Counted from the first letter of the stretch, positions 8,973-18,091 are shown. The stretch: DNA of 64,000 nucleotides from Candidatus Gastranaerophilales bacterium (GCA_944323425.1 CALUSL010000009.1:1-64000); one strand, 5' to 3'. The notes: generated by a model not told the origin, from the letters alone. Program-made: numbers and translations.

Positions 8973-9341
8973 TTAGATAACTTCGGGAGCAAGTGAAATG
9001 ATTTTCATGAAATTCTTTTCACGAAGTTCTCTTGCAACCGGTCCAAATACACGGGTACCTCTGGGGTTTCCGTCTTTGTTGATAATAACAGCTGCATTTT
9101 CGTCAAATCTGATAACTGATCCGTCAGCACGTTTGATGTCAGCTTTAGTTCTGACAACAACAGCCTTCACAACTTCAGATTTTTTTACAGCCATATTCGG
9201 AGTAGCGTCTTTAACAGTCGCTACGATTACATCACCGACATGAGCATATTTTTTATTTGAACTGCCCATAACACGGATACACAAAAGTTCTTTTGCGCCT
9301 GTGTTGTCAGCTACGACTAATCTGGTTTCTGGTTGTATCAT
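8973..9341 (-). CDS. rplN: 50S ribosomal protein L14
   Basis: 122 residues, standard length. [19 protein letters not shown] opens it, and [16 protein letters not shown] near the C-terminus is the L14 signature. It sits at the subunit interface. The 122-base spacer upstream (to rpsQ) holds a strong hairpin. Confidence 0.98.
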   Translation of the reverse strand: MIQPETRLVVADNTGAKELLCIRVMGSSNKKYAHVGDVIVATVKDATPNMAVKKSEVVKAVVVRTKADIKRADGSVIRFDENAAVIINKDGNPRGTRVFGPVARELREKNFMKIISLAPEVI

Positions 9342-9378
9342 TTTTACTTATCCTTATACTTAAATTATTGGAATCTAT

Positions 9379-9404
9379 GCCGTCCGGACTCTCCGGATAA
9401 CGGC
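9379..9404. repeat. Strong spacer hairpin between rpsQ and rplN
   Basis: GCCGT (9379-9383) pairs with ACGGC (9400-9404) and CCGGA (9384-9388) with TCCGG (9392-9396), giving a 10 bp GC-rich stem with one 3-base bulge and a 3-base loop. No T run follows on the coding strand, so it is not a normal terminator. It could be a processing or stability element. Confidence 0.7.
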
Positions 9405-9463
9405 TCTATGGCTTAACTACCGGTTCTGTTCTTACCGGCAATCTCTGCCTAACACACCTAAAA

Positions 9464-9709
9464 CTAGTTTGCTTTTTCAACAATCTGAGCCACATTCCAA
9501 CGTTTTCCGCCGGAAATAGGTTTGGATTCCACAATTCTTACTACGTCACCTACGCCGCAAGCATTTTCAGCATCATGAGCTTTGTAGTTTTTTGTAGTCT
9601 CGATAATTTTGTGGTATTTCGGGTGTTTATTGTATTCTGCCACTTTTACAACAGCAGTTTTATCCATTTTGTTGCTAACTACAACACCTTGTTTTTCTTT
9701 CTTCGGCAT
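9464..9709 (-). CDS. rpsQ: 30S ribosomal protein S17
   Basis: 81 residues. MPKKEKQGVVVSNKMDKTAVV and YKAHDAENACGVGDVVRIVE match the S17 OB fold, a primary binder of 16S rRNA. It starts one base after the rpmC stop, as usual for this pair. Confidence 0.98.
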   Translation of the reverse strand: MPKKEKQGVVVSNKMDKTAVVKVAEYNKHPKYHKIIETTKNYKAHDAENACGVGDVVRIVESKPISGGKRWNVAQIVEKAN

Positions 9710-9710
9710 C

Positions 9711-9905
9711 TTATTTTACCTCTGACTTTTCTTTAATAACTGTCTTAGCCTGAGCTATGACGGTTCTGATTTTTCCAATTTCAGCAGTGTTTTCGAGTTT
9801 CTGCAATGCTTTTTGCATTCTCAAATCCAAAAGCTGTTTTTTGGAATCTTTAATCAGTTCCACGAGCTCATCTATAGATTTTTCTCTGATTTCTTGTAAC
9901 TTCAT
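9711..9905 (-). CDS. rpmC: 50S ribosomal protein L29
   Basis: 64 residues from the ATG at 9905 (MKLQEIREKSIDELVEL). An upstream in-frame ATG at 9941 would add twelve residues, but AAGGA sits correctly before 9905 and L29 is normally 60-70 residues. Two long helices form the L29 hairpin near the exit tunnel, where trigger factor and SRP dock. Confidence 0.95.
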   Translation of the reverse strand: MKLQEIREKSIDELVELIKDSKKQLLDLRMQKALQKLENTAEIGKIRTVIAQAKTVIKEKSEVK

Positions 9906-9972
9906 TTTTTCGTCCTTTATTCCTTGTCTCCGCACTTTCATGCGGTTGGGGCGAGGTTAGTCCGCAAAGGGA

Positions 9973-10395
9973 TTAAGCCTCAGCCTGGGCTTCTTTTTCA
10001 ATAACTTTCACTTTAATCGGAAGTTTTTGTGCAGCAAGCTCAAGAGCTTCAATAGCTGTTTCCTTAACAGGGAAATCAATTTCAAACAGAACTCTGTTAG
10101 GTTTAACAACAGCTACCCAGTATTCCGGAGAGCCTTTTCCCTTACCCATACGAGTTTCAGCAGGTTTTGCCGTGATAGGTTTGTCAGGGAAAATTTTAAT
10201 CCAGACGTTACCGCCTCTTTTGATGTTACGTGTCATAGCACGTCTTGCTGCTTCTATTTGTCTTGAGGTAATCCAGGCAGGTTCGCAAGCAATCAAACCG
10301 TATGAACCAAACTCGAGTTTTGTTCCGCGAGTTTCGTGGCCTTTTCTGTTACCTTTCATTTTTTTACGATATTTAGTCTTTTTGGGCATTAACAT
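9973..10395 (-). CDS. rplP: 50S ribosomal protein L16
   Basis: 140 residues. [17 protein letters not shown] follows two extra residues (ML); the first ATG at 10395 is better spaced from AGGAG than the second at 10389. [20 protein letters not shown] is the L16 signature. L16 organises the peptidyl-transferase region. Confidence 0.97.
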   Translation of the reverse strand: MLMPKKTKYRKKMKGNRKGHETRGTKLEFGSYGLIACEPAWITSRQIEAARRAMTRNIKRGGNVWIKIFPDKPITAKPAETRMGKGKGSPEYWVAVVKPNRVLFEIDFPVKETAIEALELAAQKLPIKVKVIEKEAQAEA

Positions 10396-10423
10396 TTTTG
10401 TTTTTCGCTCCTAATTATTTAAC

Positions 10424-11155
10424 TTATTCTTCAGTTTGAACGGCTTTTTTTCTTCTTCTGCCGCCAAGTGGTTTTTCTTCAGTGCCGGTAGCTTTTTTAG
10501 ATTTTACGTTCTGGTCTGCTTTTTCTCCGGGCATCAAGTTGCCTTTGAAAATCCAAACCTTAACACCGATTTTACCCATGATAGTATCAGCTTCAGCAAA
10601 ACCGTAATCTACGTCAGCTCTCAGAGTTTGAAGAGGAATTCTTCCTTCTTTAACCCATTCGCTTCTGGCGATTTCAGCACCGCCCAAACGTCCTGATACC
10701 ATAATTTTGATACCTTGAACGCCTGATCTCATTGTTCTTTGAACAGCCTGTTTCATTGCTCTTCTGAATGCAATACGTTTTTCGAGCTGCAATGCGATAG
10801 ATTCTGAAACGAGTTGTGCATCAGCGTCTATTCTAGCAACTTCAACAACATCGATAGAAACTGTTCTTTTGATTAATTTAGCAACATCAGCTCTCAAATC
10901 TTCGATGCCCTGTCCGCCTCTTCCGACAACAATACCGGGTTTTGCGGTAACAACTGTTATGTTGACATTTTGAGCTTTTCTGGCAATCAAGATTTTTGAT
11001 ACGCCTGCTGTGTATAATCTTTTCTTAATATATTTTCTGATTTTTTCGTCTTCAGCAACGAACTCCGGGTAATCTTTTTTCTTCGCAAACCATGTGCTTT
11101 CCCAAGGTTCGATTATTCCGACTCTAAATCCTTTTGGATGTGTTTTCTGTCCCAA
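10424..11155 (-). CDS. rpsC: 30S ribosomal protein S3
   Basis: 243 residues. MGQKTHPKGFRVGI starts it, the KH domain is at about 60-110 (PGIVVGRGGQGIEDL), and GRLGGAEIARSEWVKEGRIP is the S3 C-domain signature. The tail ends with a basic GGRRRKK extension. S3 forms part of the mRNA entry channel and helicase. Confidence 0.98.
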   Translation of the reverse strand: MGQKTHPKGFRVGIIEPWESTWFAKKKDYPEFVAEDEKIRKYIKKRLYTAGVSKILIARKAQNVNITVVTAKPGIVVGRGGQGIEDLRADVAKLIKRTVSIDVVEVARIDADAQLVSESIALQLEKRIAFRRAMKQAVQRTMRSGVQGIKIMVSGRLGGAEIARSEWVKEGRIPLQTLRADVDYGFAEADTIMGKIGVKVWIFKGNLMPGEKADQNVKSKKATGTEEKPLGGRRRKKAVQTEE

Positions 11156-11166
11156 GGTAAGCCTCC

Positions 11167-11505
11167 TTAATTATTACTACTTAATTTAACTGTCAAATGA
11201 GAAGTACGCTTTAGCCTTCTGTAGATTCTTCCCTGAGCTCTCGGCTTACCTCTTTTGTAAGTTTTGCTTTCGTCTGCAAAAATTTCTGAAACTTTCAAAT
11301 CGCTTGCACTTGCGCCAAATTTTTCATTGGCATTTGCAATAGCGGCGATTAAGTTCTGTTCGACCACTCTTGCTGCAAAGTACGGCATAAATTTCAGAAT
11401 TCTTGCTGCTTCCAAGACGGATTTGCCTCTTACCTCGTTAATTACACGGCGCAATTTACGGGCAGGCATTTGTATATTCGTTTGTTTTGCCATTGATTCT
11501 TGCAT
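11167..11505 (-). CDS. rplV: 50S ribosomal protein L22
   Basis: 112 residues. The central loop (about residues 80-102), which lines the exit tunnel, is present as KRGKPRAQGRIYRRLKRTSH. Full length and in normal order between rpsS and rpsC. A slightly earlier or later ATG is possible at the N-terminus (MQESMAKQTN). Confidence 0.97.
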   Translation of the reverse strand: MQESMAKQTNIQMPARKLRRVINEVRGKSVLEAARILKFMPYFAARVVEQNLIAAIANANEKFGASASDLKVSEIFADESKTYKRGKPRAQGRIYRRLKRTSHLTVKLSSNN

Positions 11506-11508
11506 AAT

Positions 11509-11790
11509 TTACTTCCTTTTTGCCGTTTTATCTTGGCCTGCGTGGCCTCTAAACATTCTTGTAGGTGCAAATTCACCTAATTTATGACCAACCATTTGTT
11601 CTGTAACGTAAACCGGTACGTGGCTTTTTCCGTTGTGTACGGCGATTGTGTGACCGAGCATGTCGGGTACAATCATTGATGCTCTTGACCAAGTTTTTAT
11701 TACTTTTTTCTCTCCAGCTTCGTTCATTTTAGCGATTTTTTTCTGAAGTGATTCTTGTACAAATGGACCTTTTTTTAGCGAACGAGCCAT
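11509..11790 (-). CDS. rpsS: 30S ribosomal protein S19
   Basis: 93 residues, [15 protein letters not shown] to the C-terminal signature [20 protein letters not shown]19 forms a complex with S13 at the 30S head near the A-site tRNA. Confidence 0.99.
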   Translation of the reverse strand: MARSLKKGPFVQESLQKKIAKMNEAGEKKVIKTWSRASMIVPDMLGHTIAVHNGKSHVPVYVTEQMVGHKLGEFAPTRMFRGHAGQDKTAKRK

Positions 11791-11808
11791 TCATTATCTC
11801 CTTACTTA

Positions 11809-12636
11809 TTAACGTTTTCTACCTCTGACGATGTATTTGTCAGAATGTTTGTTAGCTTTTCTTGTCTTGTAACCAAGAGCCGGTTTACCCCATGGAGTTT
11901 TCGGGTGTCCGCCGGGACCTGTTTTACCTTCACCACCACCGTGCGGGTGATCGCAGGGGTTCATTGTAACACCGCGGACAGTCGGTCTGATACCGAGGTA
12001 TCTTTTTCTACCGGCTTTACCGAGTGACAGGTTTTTGAACTCTGAGTTACCGAGAACGCCGATTGTAGCCAGGCATTCTTTTCTAATCATTCTCATTTCT
12101 GAGCTCGGCATTTTCAGGGTAACGTAGTTGCCTTCTTTAGCCATCAACTGCGCAGCACCGCCAGCTGTTCTGACAAGTTTGGCACCGCGTCCGGGAATCA
12201 TTTCAATGTTGTGTACCATTGTACCTAACGGAATGAGTTCCAGCGGAAGCGCATTACCTGTATTTATTTCAGCGTTCGGGCCAGAAACGATTGTATCGCC
12301 AACATTCAGGTTCTGAGGTGTCAGGATATATCTTTTTTCACCATCAGCGTAGAATACGAGTGAAATTCTTACGTTTCTGTTCGGATCGTATTCAATAGTT
12401 TTTACCACACCGGGTACGCCGAATTTTTCACGTTTGAAGTCAACAACACGGTATGATCTTTTTGCACCGCCGCCTTTGTGACGACAAGTGATTCTTCCTG
12501 TGTTATTTCTTCCTGCTGTTCTTTTGAGTGCTTTCACCAGCGGTTTATGGGGAGTTGATGAAGTGATTTCAGAGAAATCGCTTTTTGTCATTCCTCTTTG
12601 TCCTGGTGAAGTCGGATTAATTTTCTTTATAGCCAT
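11809..12636 (-). CDS. rplB: 50S ribosomal protein L2
   Basis: 275 residues, normal length. Contains [19 protein letters not shown] and the C-terminal [18 protein letters not shown], with the conserved His important for peptidyl transfer. Among the least variable genes here and secure. Confidence 0.99.
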   Translation of the reverse strand: MAIKKINPTSPGQRGMTKSDFSEITSSTPHKPLVKALKRTAGRNNTGRITCRHKGGGAKRSYRVVDFKREKFGVPGVVKTIEYDPNRNVRISLVFYADGEKRYILTPQNLNVGDTIVSGPNAEINTGNALPLELIPLGTMVHNIEMIPGRGAKLVRTAGGAAQLMAKEGNYVTLKMPSSEMRMIRKECLATIGVLGNSEFKNLSLGKAGRKRYLGIRPTVRGVTMNPCDHPHGGGEGKTGPGGHPKTPWGKPALGYKTRKANKHSDKYIVRGRKR

Positions 12637-12640
12637 TGCA

Positions 12641-12949
12641 CTATGCTCCTATCAATTCGTTCAGAGGTTCGCCTTCAATTGTGACAATAGCTTTTTTGCC
12701 TGATTGAGTGCGTCCCATTGAATATCCAACTCTTTTTGCATGAGATGGAACATACACTGTTCTAACTTTTGTTACTTTTCTTCCGGGGAATGCAAGTTCA
12801 ACTGCCTGAGCAATTTCAACTTTTGTTGCATCTTTTAAGACTTCAAAAGTATATTGCTGAAGAGTTGTTGCTTCCATGGATTTTTCTGTGATTATAGGTT
12901 TTTTAATGATGTCGTATAATCTTTCCGTGTTGTTTTTAATCTTGCTCAT
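12641..12949 (-). CDS. rplW: 50S ribosomal protein L23
   Basis: 102 residues. [15 protein letters not shown] near the N-terminus is typical, with the tunnel loop around [18 protein letters not shown]23 is the main docking site for trigger factor at the tunnel exit. The start overlaps the rplD stop by one base. Confidence 0.98.
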   Translation of the reverse strand: MSKIKNNTERLYDIIKKPIITEKSMEATTLQQYTFEVLKDATKVEIAQAVELAFPGRKVTKVRTVYVPSHAKRVGYSMGRTQSGKKAIVTIEGEPLNELIGA

Positions 12950-13584
12950 TATTTTGATAACCTCTCAGTTATTTCGTTAATAGCAGCTTCTGTAATAATT
13001 ACGTTGTCTGCTTCCAGTAAGTCTTTTACATTCAAGTTTGAAGGAAGAATGATTTTTACATTCGGTAAGTTTCTTGCAGAGAGTTCAAGGTAAGCATTTT
13101 CTGCTGCTTTAACGTCTGCGATGATAAGGATTTTTCCTTCAACTTTCAAGGCTTTCAGTGTTTCAGCCATTAATTTTGTTTTAGGTTCTTTGATTTCAGA
13201 GAAATCTTTTACGAGAACTGTCTGTTCGATTCTAGCTGAAAGGGCTGATTTAAGAGCGAGTCTTCTAGCCTTCTGGGGCATTGAGAAGCTGTAATCTCTC
13301 GGTTTTGGTCCAAAGATTACCCCGCCGCCTGCGAATAACGGTGATCTGATAGAACCGGCTCTGGCTCTGCCTGTACCTTTTTGTTTCCAGGGTTTTCTTC
13401 CGCCGCCTGAAACTTCGGCTCTTGTTTTTGTAGATGCATTTCCTGCTCTTCCGTTATTTAATTGTCTTCTGAGAGCGAGGTGCATAACATGCAGATTGGG
13501 TTCAACGCCGAATACGTTTTCATCCAGGGACATTTGTCCTACTGCATTTCCGTTTGTGCTTAATATTGAAACTTCTTTTGTCAT
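12949..13584 (-). CDS. rplD: 50S ribosomal protein L4
   Basis: 211 residues. The tunnel loop is present (AEVSGGGRKPWKQKGTGRAR and RSPLFAGGGVIFGP). In some bacteria L4 represses its own S10 operon; no L4-type leader is obvious upstream of rpsJ, although hairpins exist there. Confidence 0.98.
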   Translation of the reverse strand: MTKEVSILSTNGNAVGQMSLDENVFGVEPNLHVMHLALRRQLNNGRAGNASTKTRAEVSGGGRKPWKQKGTGRARAGSIRSPLFAGGGVIFGPKPRDYSFSMPQKARRLALKSALSARIEQTVLVKDFSEIKEPKTKLMAETLKALKVEGKILIIADVKAAENAYLELSARNLPNVKIILPSNLNVKDLLEADNVIITEAAINEITERLSK

Positions 13585-13621
13585 TTTTTATAACCTCAAT
13601 TATATTTATGGGAGTGTCCCG

Positions 13622-14278
13622 TTAATTCCATTTTGTTCTTGTAGGAACGATTGTTACCATTTTGCCTTCTGGTCCAGGTACTGAACCTTTAACGAGAAGC
13701 AGATTGTTTTCGCTGTCGACTTTAACAACTGAAAGTTTCGTGATAGTAACTTTTTCGTTGCCCATGTTGCCGGCCATGCGTTTTCCTTTGATAACTCTGC
13801 TCGGTGTAGTACCTGCGCCGATAGAACCTGGTTCTCTGTGGTTTTTAGAACCGTGACCCATCGGACCTCTGCCGAAGTTCCATCTTTTAACAGTACCCTG
13901 GAAACCTTTACCGATTGACTTTCCTGTAACATCTACTTTCTGGATGTTTTCAAGAACTGACAAATCGATAGTCTGTCCTACTTTATATTCATTGGAATTT
14001 TCAACTCTGAATTCCTGCAAATGTCTGAAGTTATCGAGTCCGTTTTTCGCAAAGTGACCGATTTGAGCTTTTGTAAGGTGTTTTTCCTTAGCAGGTTCAA
14101 AACCAACCTGAATTGCGTTATATCCGTCAGTTTCTTCAGTTTTAACCTGAGTAACTGTTAAAGGATCAACTTTGATAACTGTGACAGGAATAGCAAGCCC
14201 TTGTTCGTCAAAGACCTGTGTCATTCCAAGTTTTTTACCTATTACTCCCAATCTGGAAGATTTTCCTTTAGTGGTCAT
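13622..14278 (-). CDS. rplC: 50S ribosomal protein L3
   Basis: 218 residues. GVIGKKLGMTQVFDEQG at the N-terminus and FGRGPMGHGSKNHREPGSIG in the central loop that reaches the peptidyl-transferase centre. AAGGAGAAAGG precedes the ATG. The 167-base gap upstream (to rpsJ) is the longest between the S10-part genes and is structured. Confidence 0.98.
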   Translation of the reverse strand: MTTKGKSSRLGVIGKKLGMTQVFDEQGLAIPVTVIKVDPLTVTQVKTEETDGYNAIQVGFEPAKEKHLTKAQIGHFAKNGLDNFRHLQEFRVENSNEYKVGQTIDLSVLENIQKVDVTGKSIGKGFQGTVKRWNFGRGPMGHGSKNHREPGSIGAGTTPSRVIKGKRMAGNMGNEKVTITKLSVVKVDSENNLLLVKGSVPGPEGKMVTIVPTRTKWN

Positions 14279-14320
14279 TTCTTACCTTTCTCCTTGTGAG
14301 CGCTACCTAGTTACTTGTTT

Positions 14321-14437
14321 CGGAGGTTTTCCTCCGGGCTCTTGTTTCGGGCCCTGTAGATCACATTCAATCTCTATTCAATTGTATGTGTTATTAGTTT
14401 CGAAAAATCGAAGGAGGTGAAGGTCAATCGCCTTCAC
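14321..14437 (-). promoter_or_regulatory. Structured rpsJ-rplC spacer with three hairpins
   Basis: Three short perfect stem-loops lie in one spacer: CGGAGG/CCTCCG at 14321-14336 (4-base loop), a 5 bp stem at 14400-14413 (TTCGA/TCGAA), and GTGAAGG/CCTTCAC at 14417-14437 (7-base loop). No long T run follows, so simple termination is unlikely. A regulatory or RNA-processing role between S10 and L3 is possible. Confidence 0.5.
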
Positions 14438-14445
14438 ACACCATT

Positions 14446-14766
14446 TTAGAGTTTTACTTCGATATCTACACCAGCCGGCAAATCCATTCTGCTGAGTTCT
14501 TCAGTAGTTTGTTGAGTCGGATCGTAGATGTCGATTATTCTTTTGTGGATTCTCATTTCAAAGTGTTCTCTTGATTTTTTGTCCTTGTGAGGTGATCTTA
14601 AAACGCAATATAATCTTCTTTTTGTCGGCAAAGGAATAGGACCAGCCACCTTTGCGTCAGTTCTTTTTGCTGTTTCGACGATTTTTTCTGCTGAAACATC
14701 AATAAGTTTATGATCATATGCTTTTAAGCAAACTCTGATTCTTTGTCTTTTTTGAGATGTACTCAT
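14446..14766 (-). CDS. rpsJ: 30S ribosomal protein S10 (NusE)
   Basis: 106 residues. [21 protein letters not shown] and the C-terminal [14 protein letters not shown] are typical. S10 is part of the 30S head and also the NusE transcription antitermination factor. It is the first gene of the operon; in photosynthetic cyanobacteria it is more often joined to the str operon, so its place here resembles the general bacterial order. Confidence 0.98.
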   Translation of the reverse strand: MSTSQKRQRIRVCLKAYDHKLIDVSAEKIVETAKRTDAKVAGPIPLPTKRRLYCVLRSPHKDKKSREHFEMRIHKRIIDIYDPTQQTTEELSRMDLPAGVDIEVKL

Positions 14767-14902
14767 TTGTTATACTTCCTTTGCTTTCAACTTATTGTTT
14801 CATCTTGCTGTTTTTGCAGAGTGTGAGGGCTGTGTTTTTACATTATATGTGGCATTCGCTTTTTCTTAAAAAAGATGGCTTGTTTGCCGTTTTTCCCTAC
14901 AT

Positions 14903-14992
14903 TTCGAACTTAAAGTCCGAATATTTTCACACTTATACGTGCCCCCACGCTAGTGCATATTCTAACTTATATTAAACATAAACGCTCGTCAA
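14903..14992 (-). promoter_or_regulatory. Putative ribosomal operon promoter and structured leader
   Basis: On the minus strand TTGACG (14992-14987) is a good -35 box; AT-rich -10 candidates lie 15-22 bases downstream (TATAAG, TAAGTT, TAGAAT), none ideal. The following leader contains a 5 bp stem with a GGGG loop (14937-14950) and a near-palindrome at 14903-14921. The whole gap 14767-15170 has no credible gene. Confidence 0.45.
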
Positions 14993-15100
14993 CAGTAATT
15001 TCTATAATTTGTATCAATTTTGTAATAATTCTAAAATTATTAATAAAAGTAACAAAATAAAATGAAAACATTCTCGAAAAACAACTTCATCAACAAAAAT

Positions 15101-15127
15101 AAATCATACAATCTCATTGTATGATTT
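15101..15127 (-). terminator. Terminator of the 15171 gene
   Basis: A perfect 12 bp stem (15101-15112 with 15116-15127) with a 3-base loop, followed on the minus strand by TATTTTTG. It lies just downstream of the minus-strand gene ending at 15171 and insulates it from the ribosomal promoter. Confidence 0.8.
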
Positions 15128-15170
15128 ATCCACTTTTAAAAGCTCACGGGCAATAATTTGAAGAAATAAA

Positions 15171-15683
15171 TTAGAGTTTTTTATTTTTTTCTTGTTCAAC
15201 TATCTGATTAACAATTGCCTGTTTGAGCACCTTTCCGCCAATATAAGCCCCGAAGCCGACAGCAATCACTGCACCGGCAGTACCGAGAAGAGTAGTGGCA
15301 ATTACACCGCCCATAGCAACGGCAAGAATACCGCCCATCAACGCCATTGTGGACGGAGGCTCATATTTTGTATTTTCAACCGGCTCTACTGTTTTTTCTT
15401 TTTGTGTTTTGATAAACTGATCAGCTTCAACAGATGCAGGAGCTGATGTTGCTGCGGTAGCATCTATATTATATTTTTCAGCTGTTTTTTGTGTATTTTT
15501 TTGAAACTCTGATATTGAATTTCGAACTTCGAAGATGTCTCTTGTCAAATTTGTATCCATAGAGATGCGCTCTTCTGAACGTCTATCCACTCCGGAGCGG
15601 CGCTCAAAGGGTACAGAGATATTTTGTTTTCTCCGTTCCGATGAAACTGAATACTGCGGATACAATCTGTTCACATCTAACAT
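15171..15683 (-). CDS. Orphan protein with glycine-rich hydrophobic hairpin
   Basis: About 170 residues from MLDVNRLYPQYS, preceded by AAGGG; an ATG at 15701 adds six residues. Not recognised. Residues 15-45 are very basic and include ERRSGVDRRSEER, similar to the RRxxxDRR patch seen near PilZ and related signalling domains. Residues about 115-155 are two Gly/Ala-rich hydrophobic segments, and the tail is charged. It could be a small membrane-inserting or membrane-associated protein. Confidence 0.6.
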   Translation of the reverse strand: MLDVNRLYPQYSVSSERRKQNISVPFERRSGVDRRSEERISMDTNLTRDIFEVRNSISEFQKNTQKTAEKYNIDATAATSAPASVEADQFIKTQKEKTVEPVENTKYEPPSTMALMGGILAVAMGGVIATTLLGTAGAVIAVGFGAYIGGKVLKQAIVNQIVEQEKNKKL

Positions 15684-15759
15684 TACACACACACCCTTCA
15701 TACTTCTATATTTATTTTAAATCATAAATGGCATTTTTTTTGCATATTTTTTACAAAAT

Positions 15760-17415
15760 TTAATGATTTTTAATAATTTCAGGTCTATCTGTATTTACCC
15801 GTTGTTCAGGAGAAACAGGAATAACAAAACCGAACATATTTGTATCATTTTCAGAACTTTTTGCCAGCATATATCCCTTATGAGCTGTAATAATTTGCTT
15901 AGATGCATAAAGCCCGAGTCCTGTTCCTATTTTTTTGAGCTTATTCGAAACAGAAACATATTTATCGAACAGAGTGTCCAATTTTTCTTTTGGTATGTAC
16001 CTGCTTTTATTTACGACCTCAAGAGAATATTCATGCCCGTTATTGTACATAGATACACGGACAGTTGTTCCCGTATCAGCATAAGCAATTGCATTAGACA
16101 AAAGATTTATTACGACTCTTCTGATTTCTTGTTCATCGGCAATTATTTCATCATTAACGGGTTTGTCCATAAACTCTATTTTTAAATTCCTGTCTTTTGC
16201 CAGCAAATATAGTTCTTGTCCCACATCCTGAGCGAGATGTACCATATGAAGATTCGAAAACTGCAGACGCACAATACCATCTTCATTTTTGTATGTATTT
16301 AAAAGATTGGTTACCATCTGGTGTAATTGTTTGTTAGAACTCCATATCTGTTCTATGATATCACGTTGTTCTCCTGACAGCTCTCCGAAAGTATTATTTA
16401 ATATTAAATCAAGAGCTCTTATCTGAGCTGCAAGAGGAGTTTTTAAATCATGTGATACTGTAGCAAGAAAGGTATCTCTTCTGATTTTCAGCTGAACTTC
16501 TTCGTCAATGTTTCTCATAACGCATGATGCGCCGATAACTCTCTCATTTCTATCAAAAACCGGAGACTTCACTACTCTAAGCCAGTTTTTAGAACCATTT
16601 AATTCAATCAAAACATTACTGGTTTTTATTTCTTTATTATAGACAACAGAATCCAATCCATTGGAAATAGCGTCTGTATATTTAGAAAGAACAGTGTCTT
16701 TCAAAGTTTTTCCGAGATATGTCTTATCATTTTCACCAATTAATTCGTTAAATTTGTCATTTCCAAGAAGAATTTTTCCATCAGGGTCCAGCATAAAAAT
16801 AAACAGAGAAGTATTATTCAAAAATGAACTAAGCTGTGCCTGTTTCAAAATCAAATATTCCTGAAGTTTATGCTGTTCGGTGACATCTCTGGCTATACCG
16901 GCAATTCCCACTATTTTCCCGGCAACCCGCACCGGCGTTTTTACAATTTCATGAATAAAAACGCCACCGGCATGCCCCATGCTTGATTTTAAAAATCTGA
17001 CTGCAGCTCCGGAGGACAAAACTCTGTCATCCATAAGTTTCAAATCTTCTGCAATGCCCCTGTCATATAAATCAAAATCTTCTTTCCCTATCAAATCAAC
17101 TCCGGAATAAAGCCCGTGCGCTCTTGCAAAACTGGTATTGCATGTAAGATATTTTCCGGCACAGTCTTTGTAATATATTAAATCAGGCGAATTATCAAAT
17201 GTCCTGCAAAAAAGTTTAAGACTGTTTTCTCTGTATATTTTTATTAAACGCAAAAAACGCCGGCGTTCTTTTAGGAGACAAACAAGAAAAATAACCGCGC
17301 TCAAAAACCAGAATACGCCGAGTGCATAGTAATAAATATTAATCTTGCCGAAAAATAGTAATACAGTTAATGCCAGCCCAAAGCCGGCCAGCATAAATAA
17401 AAATTTTTGTTTCAT
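15760..17415 (-). CDS. PAS-domain sensor histidine kinase
   Basis: 551 residues. Two membrane helices (about 5-22 and 28-48) lead into two PAS domains (about 65-185 with FDNSPDLIYYKD, and 190-310), then HisKA with the phospho-acceptor in FLATVSHDLKTPLAAQ (about 320), and an HATPase domain with N box INLLSNAIAYA and G2 box GTGLGLYASKQI. The G1 box, normally DxGxG, is replaced by NKSRYIPKEK. This resembles a divergent ATP lid rather than a frameshift. It lies 16 bases behind a response regulator, its likely partner. The signal is unknown. Confidence 0.9.
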   Translation of the reverse strand: MKQKFLFMLAGFGLALTVLLFFGKINIYYYALGVFWFLSAVIFLVCLLKERRRFLRLIKIYRENSLKLFCRTFDNSPDLIYYKDCAGKYLTCNTSFARAHGLYSGVDLIGKEDFDLYDRGIAEDLKLMDDRVLSSGAAVRFLKSSMGHAGGVFIHEIVKTPVRVAGKIVGIAGIARDVTEQHKLQEYLILKQAQLSSFLNNTSLFIFMLDPDGKILLGNDKFNELIGENDKTYLGKTLKDTVLSKYTDAISNGLDSVVYNKEIKTSNVLIELNGSKNWLRVVKSPVFDRNERVIGASCVMRNIDEEVQLKIRRDTFLATVSHDLKTPLAAQIRALDLILNNTFGELSGEQRDIIEQIWSSNKQLHQMVTNLLNTYKNEDGIVRLQFSNLHMVHLAQDVGQELYLLAKDRNLKIEFMDKPVNDEIIADEQEIRRVVINLLSNAIAYADTGTTVRVSMYNNGHEYSLEVVNKSRYIPKEKLDTLFDKYVSVSNKLKKIGTGLGLYASKQIITAHKGYMLAKSSENDTNMFGFVIPVSPEQRVNTDRPEIIKNH

Positions 17416-17431
17416 TAAAACTCTCTCTTTT

Positions 17432-18091
17432 TTAAACGAGATTGCATTTAGCGGCGATTACAGCGACCTGTATTCTATCTTGTGCGTTCAATTTTTCTGT
17501 TAATTTTGCGACTCTGCTCTTAACCGTATTCGGGCTAATCATGAACTTTTTCGCAATAACAGTATTGCTGTCACCGCTTGCAATACATCTCATTATTTCA
17601 ATTTCTTCTTCAGTTAATTGACTAATATCAATGCCAAAATTTTCGTTTTTATTTTTCATACGCGACGTGCACCTACCTATTACGCTATCTGAAACTGCCG
17701 TATCAACACAGACCATACTATTATACACAGATTTTAAAATCAAGGGCAAAAGTAAAGGATTATTTTCTTTTAAAAAATAACCGTGTGCTCCGTATCTAAA
17801 AGCCCGATGTATCTCCTTTCTGTTTTTATGTGATGTATAAATTATTACTTTGGTGTTTTTAAAATTTTTACAAATAAAACTTGTAGCCTTAAGCCCGTCT
17901 ATGCCATTAAGCCCTATATCCATAACGACAAGCTCAGAAGACCTCTTACGCATACATTCAAACATCTCCTCTGCCGATTCAAAATCACCGAAAATATCAA
18001 AAGAGCCATCTTCAATAAGTACCTGTCTTATACACATTCGGCTCAACTTATAGTCTTCTACTATATAAACTGATATCCGGTTTTCTTTCAT
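17432..18091 (-). CDS. NarL/LuxR-type response regulator
   Basis: About 219 residues from MKENRISVYIVEDYKLS, preceded by GGGG four bases before the ATG; the open frame extends to 18151. The receiver has acidic ED near the start, phospho-acceptor Asp in LVVMDIGLNGIDG and Lys in GYFLKENN. The C-terminal GerE-type HTH reads LTEEEIEIMRCIASGDSNTV and SPNTVKSRVAKLTEKL. It precedes the PAS kinase in one operon. Targets are not evident. Confidence 0.92.
   Translation of the reverse strand: MKENRISVYIVEDYKLSRMCIRQVLIEDGSFDIFGDFESAEEMFECMRKRSSELVVMDIGLNGIDGLKATSFICKNFKNTKVIIYTSHKNRKEIHRAFRYGAHGYFLKENNPLLLPLILKSVYNSMVCVDTAVSDSVIGRCTSRMKNKNENFGIDISQLTEEEIEIMRCIASGDSNTVIAKKFMISPNTVKSRVAKLTEKLNAQDRIQVAVIAAKCNLV

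Noticed and set aside
9757-14420. Plus-strand ORFs of 60-107 codons across the ribosomal operon
   Set aside because: They are antisense shadows of secure ribosomal genes and lack ribosome sites and recognisable domains.
15001-15127. Possible small RNA in the AT-rich gap before the 15171 gene
   Set aside because: The only clear structure is a terminator hairpin on the minus strand that is explained by the adjacent gene.
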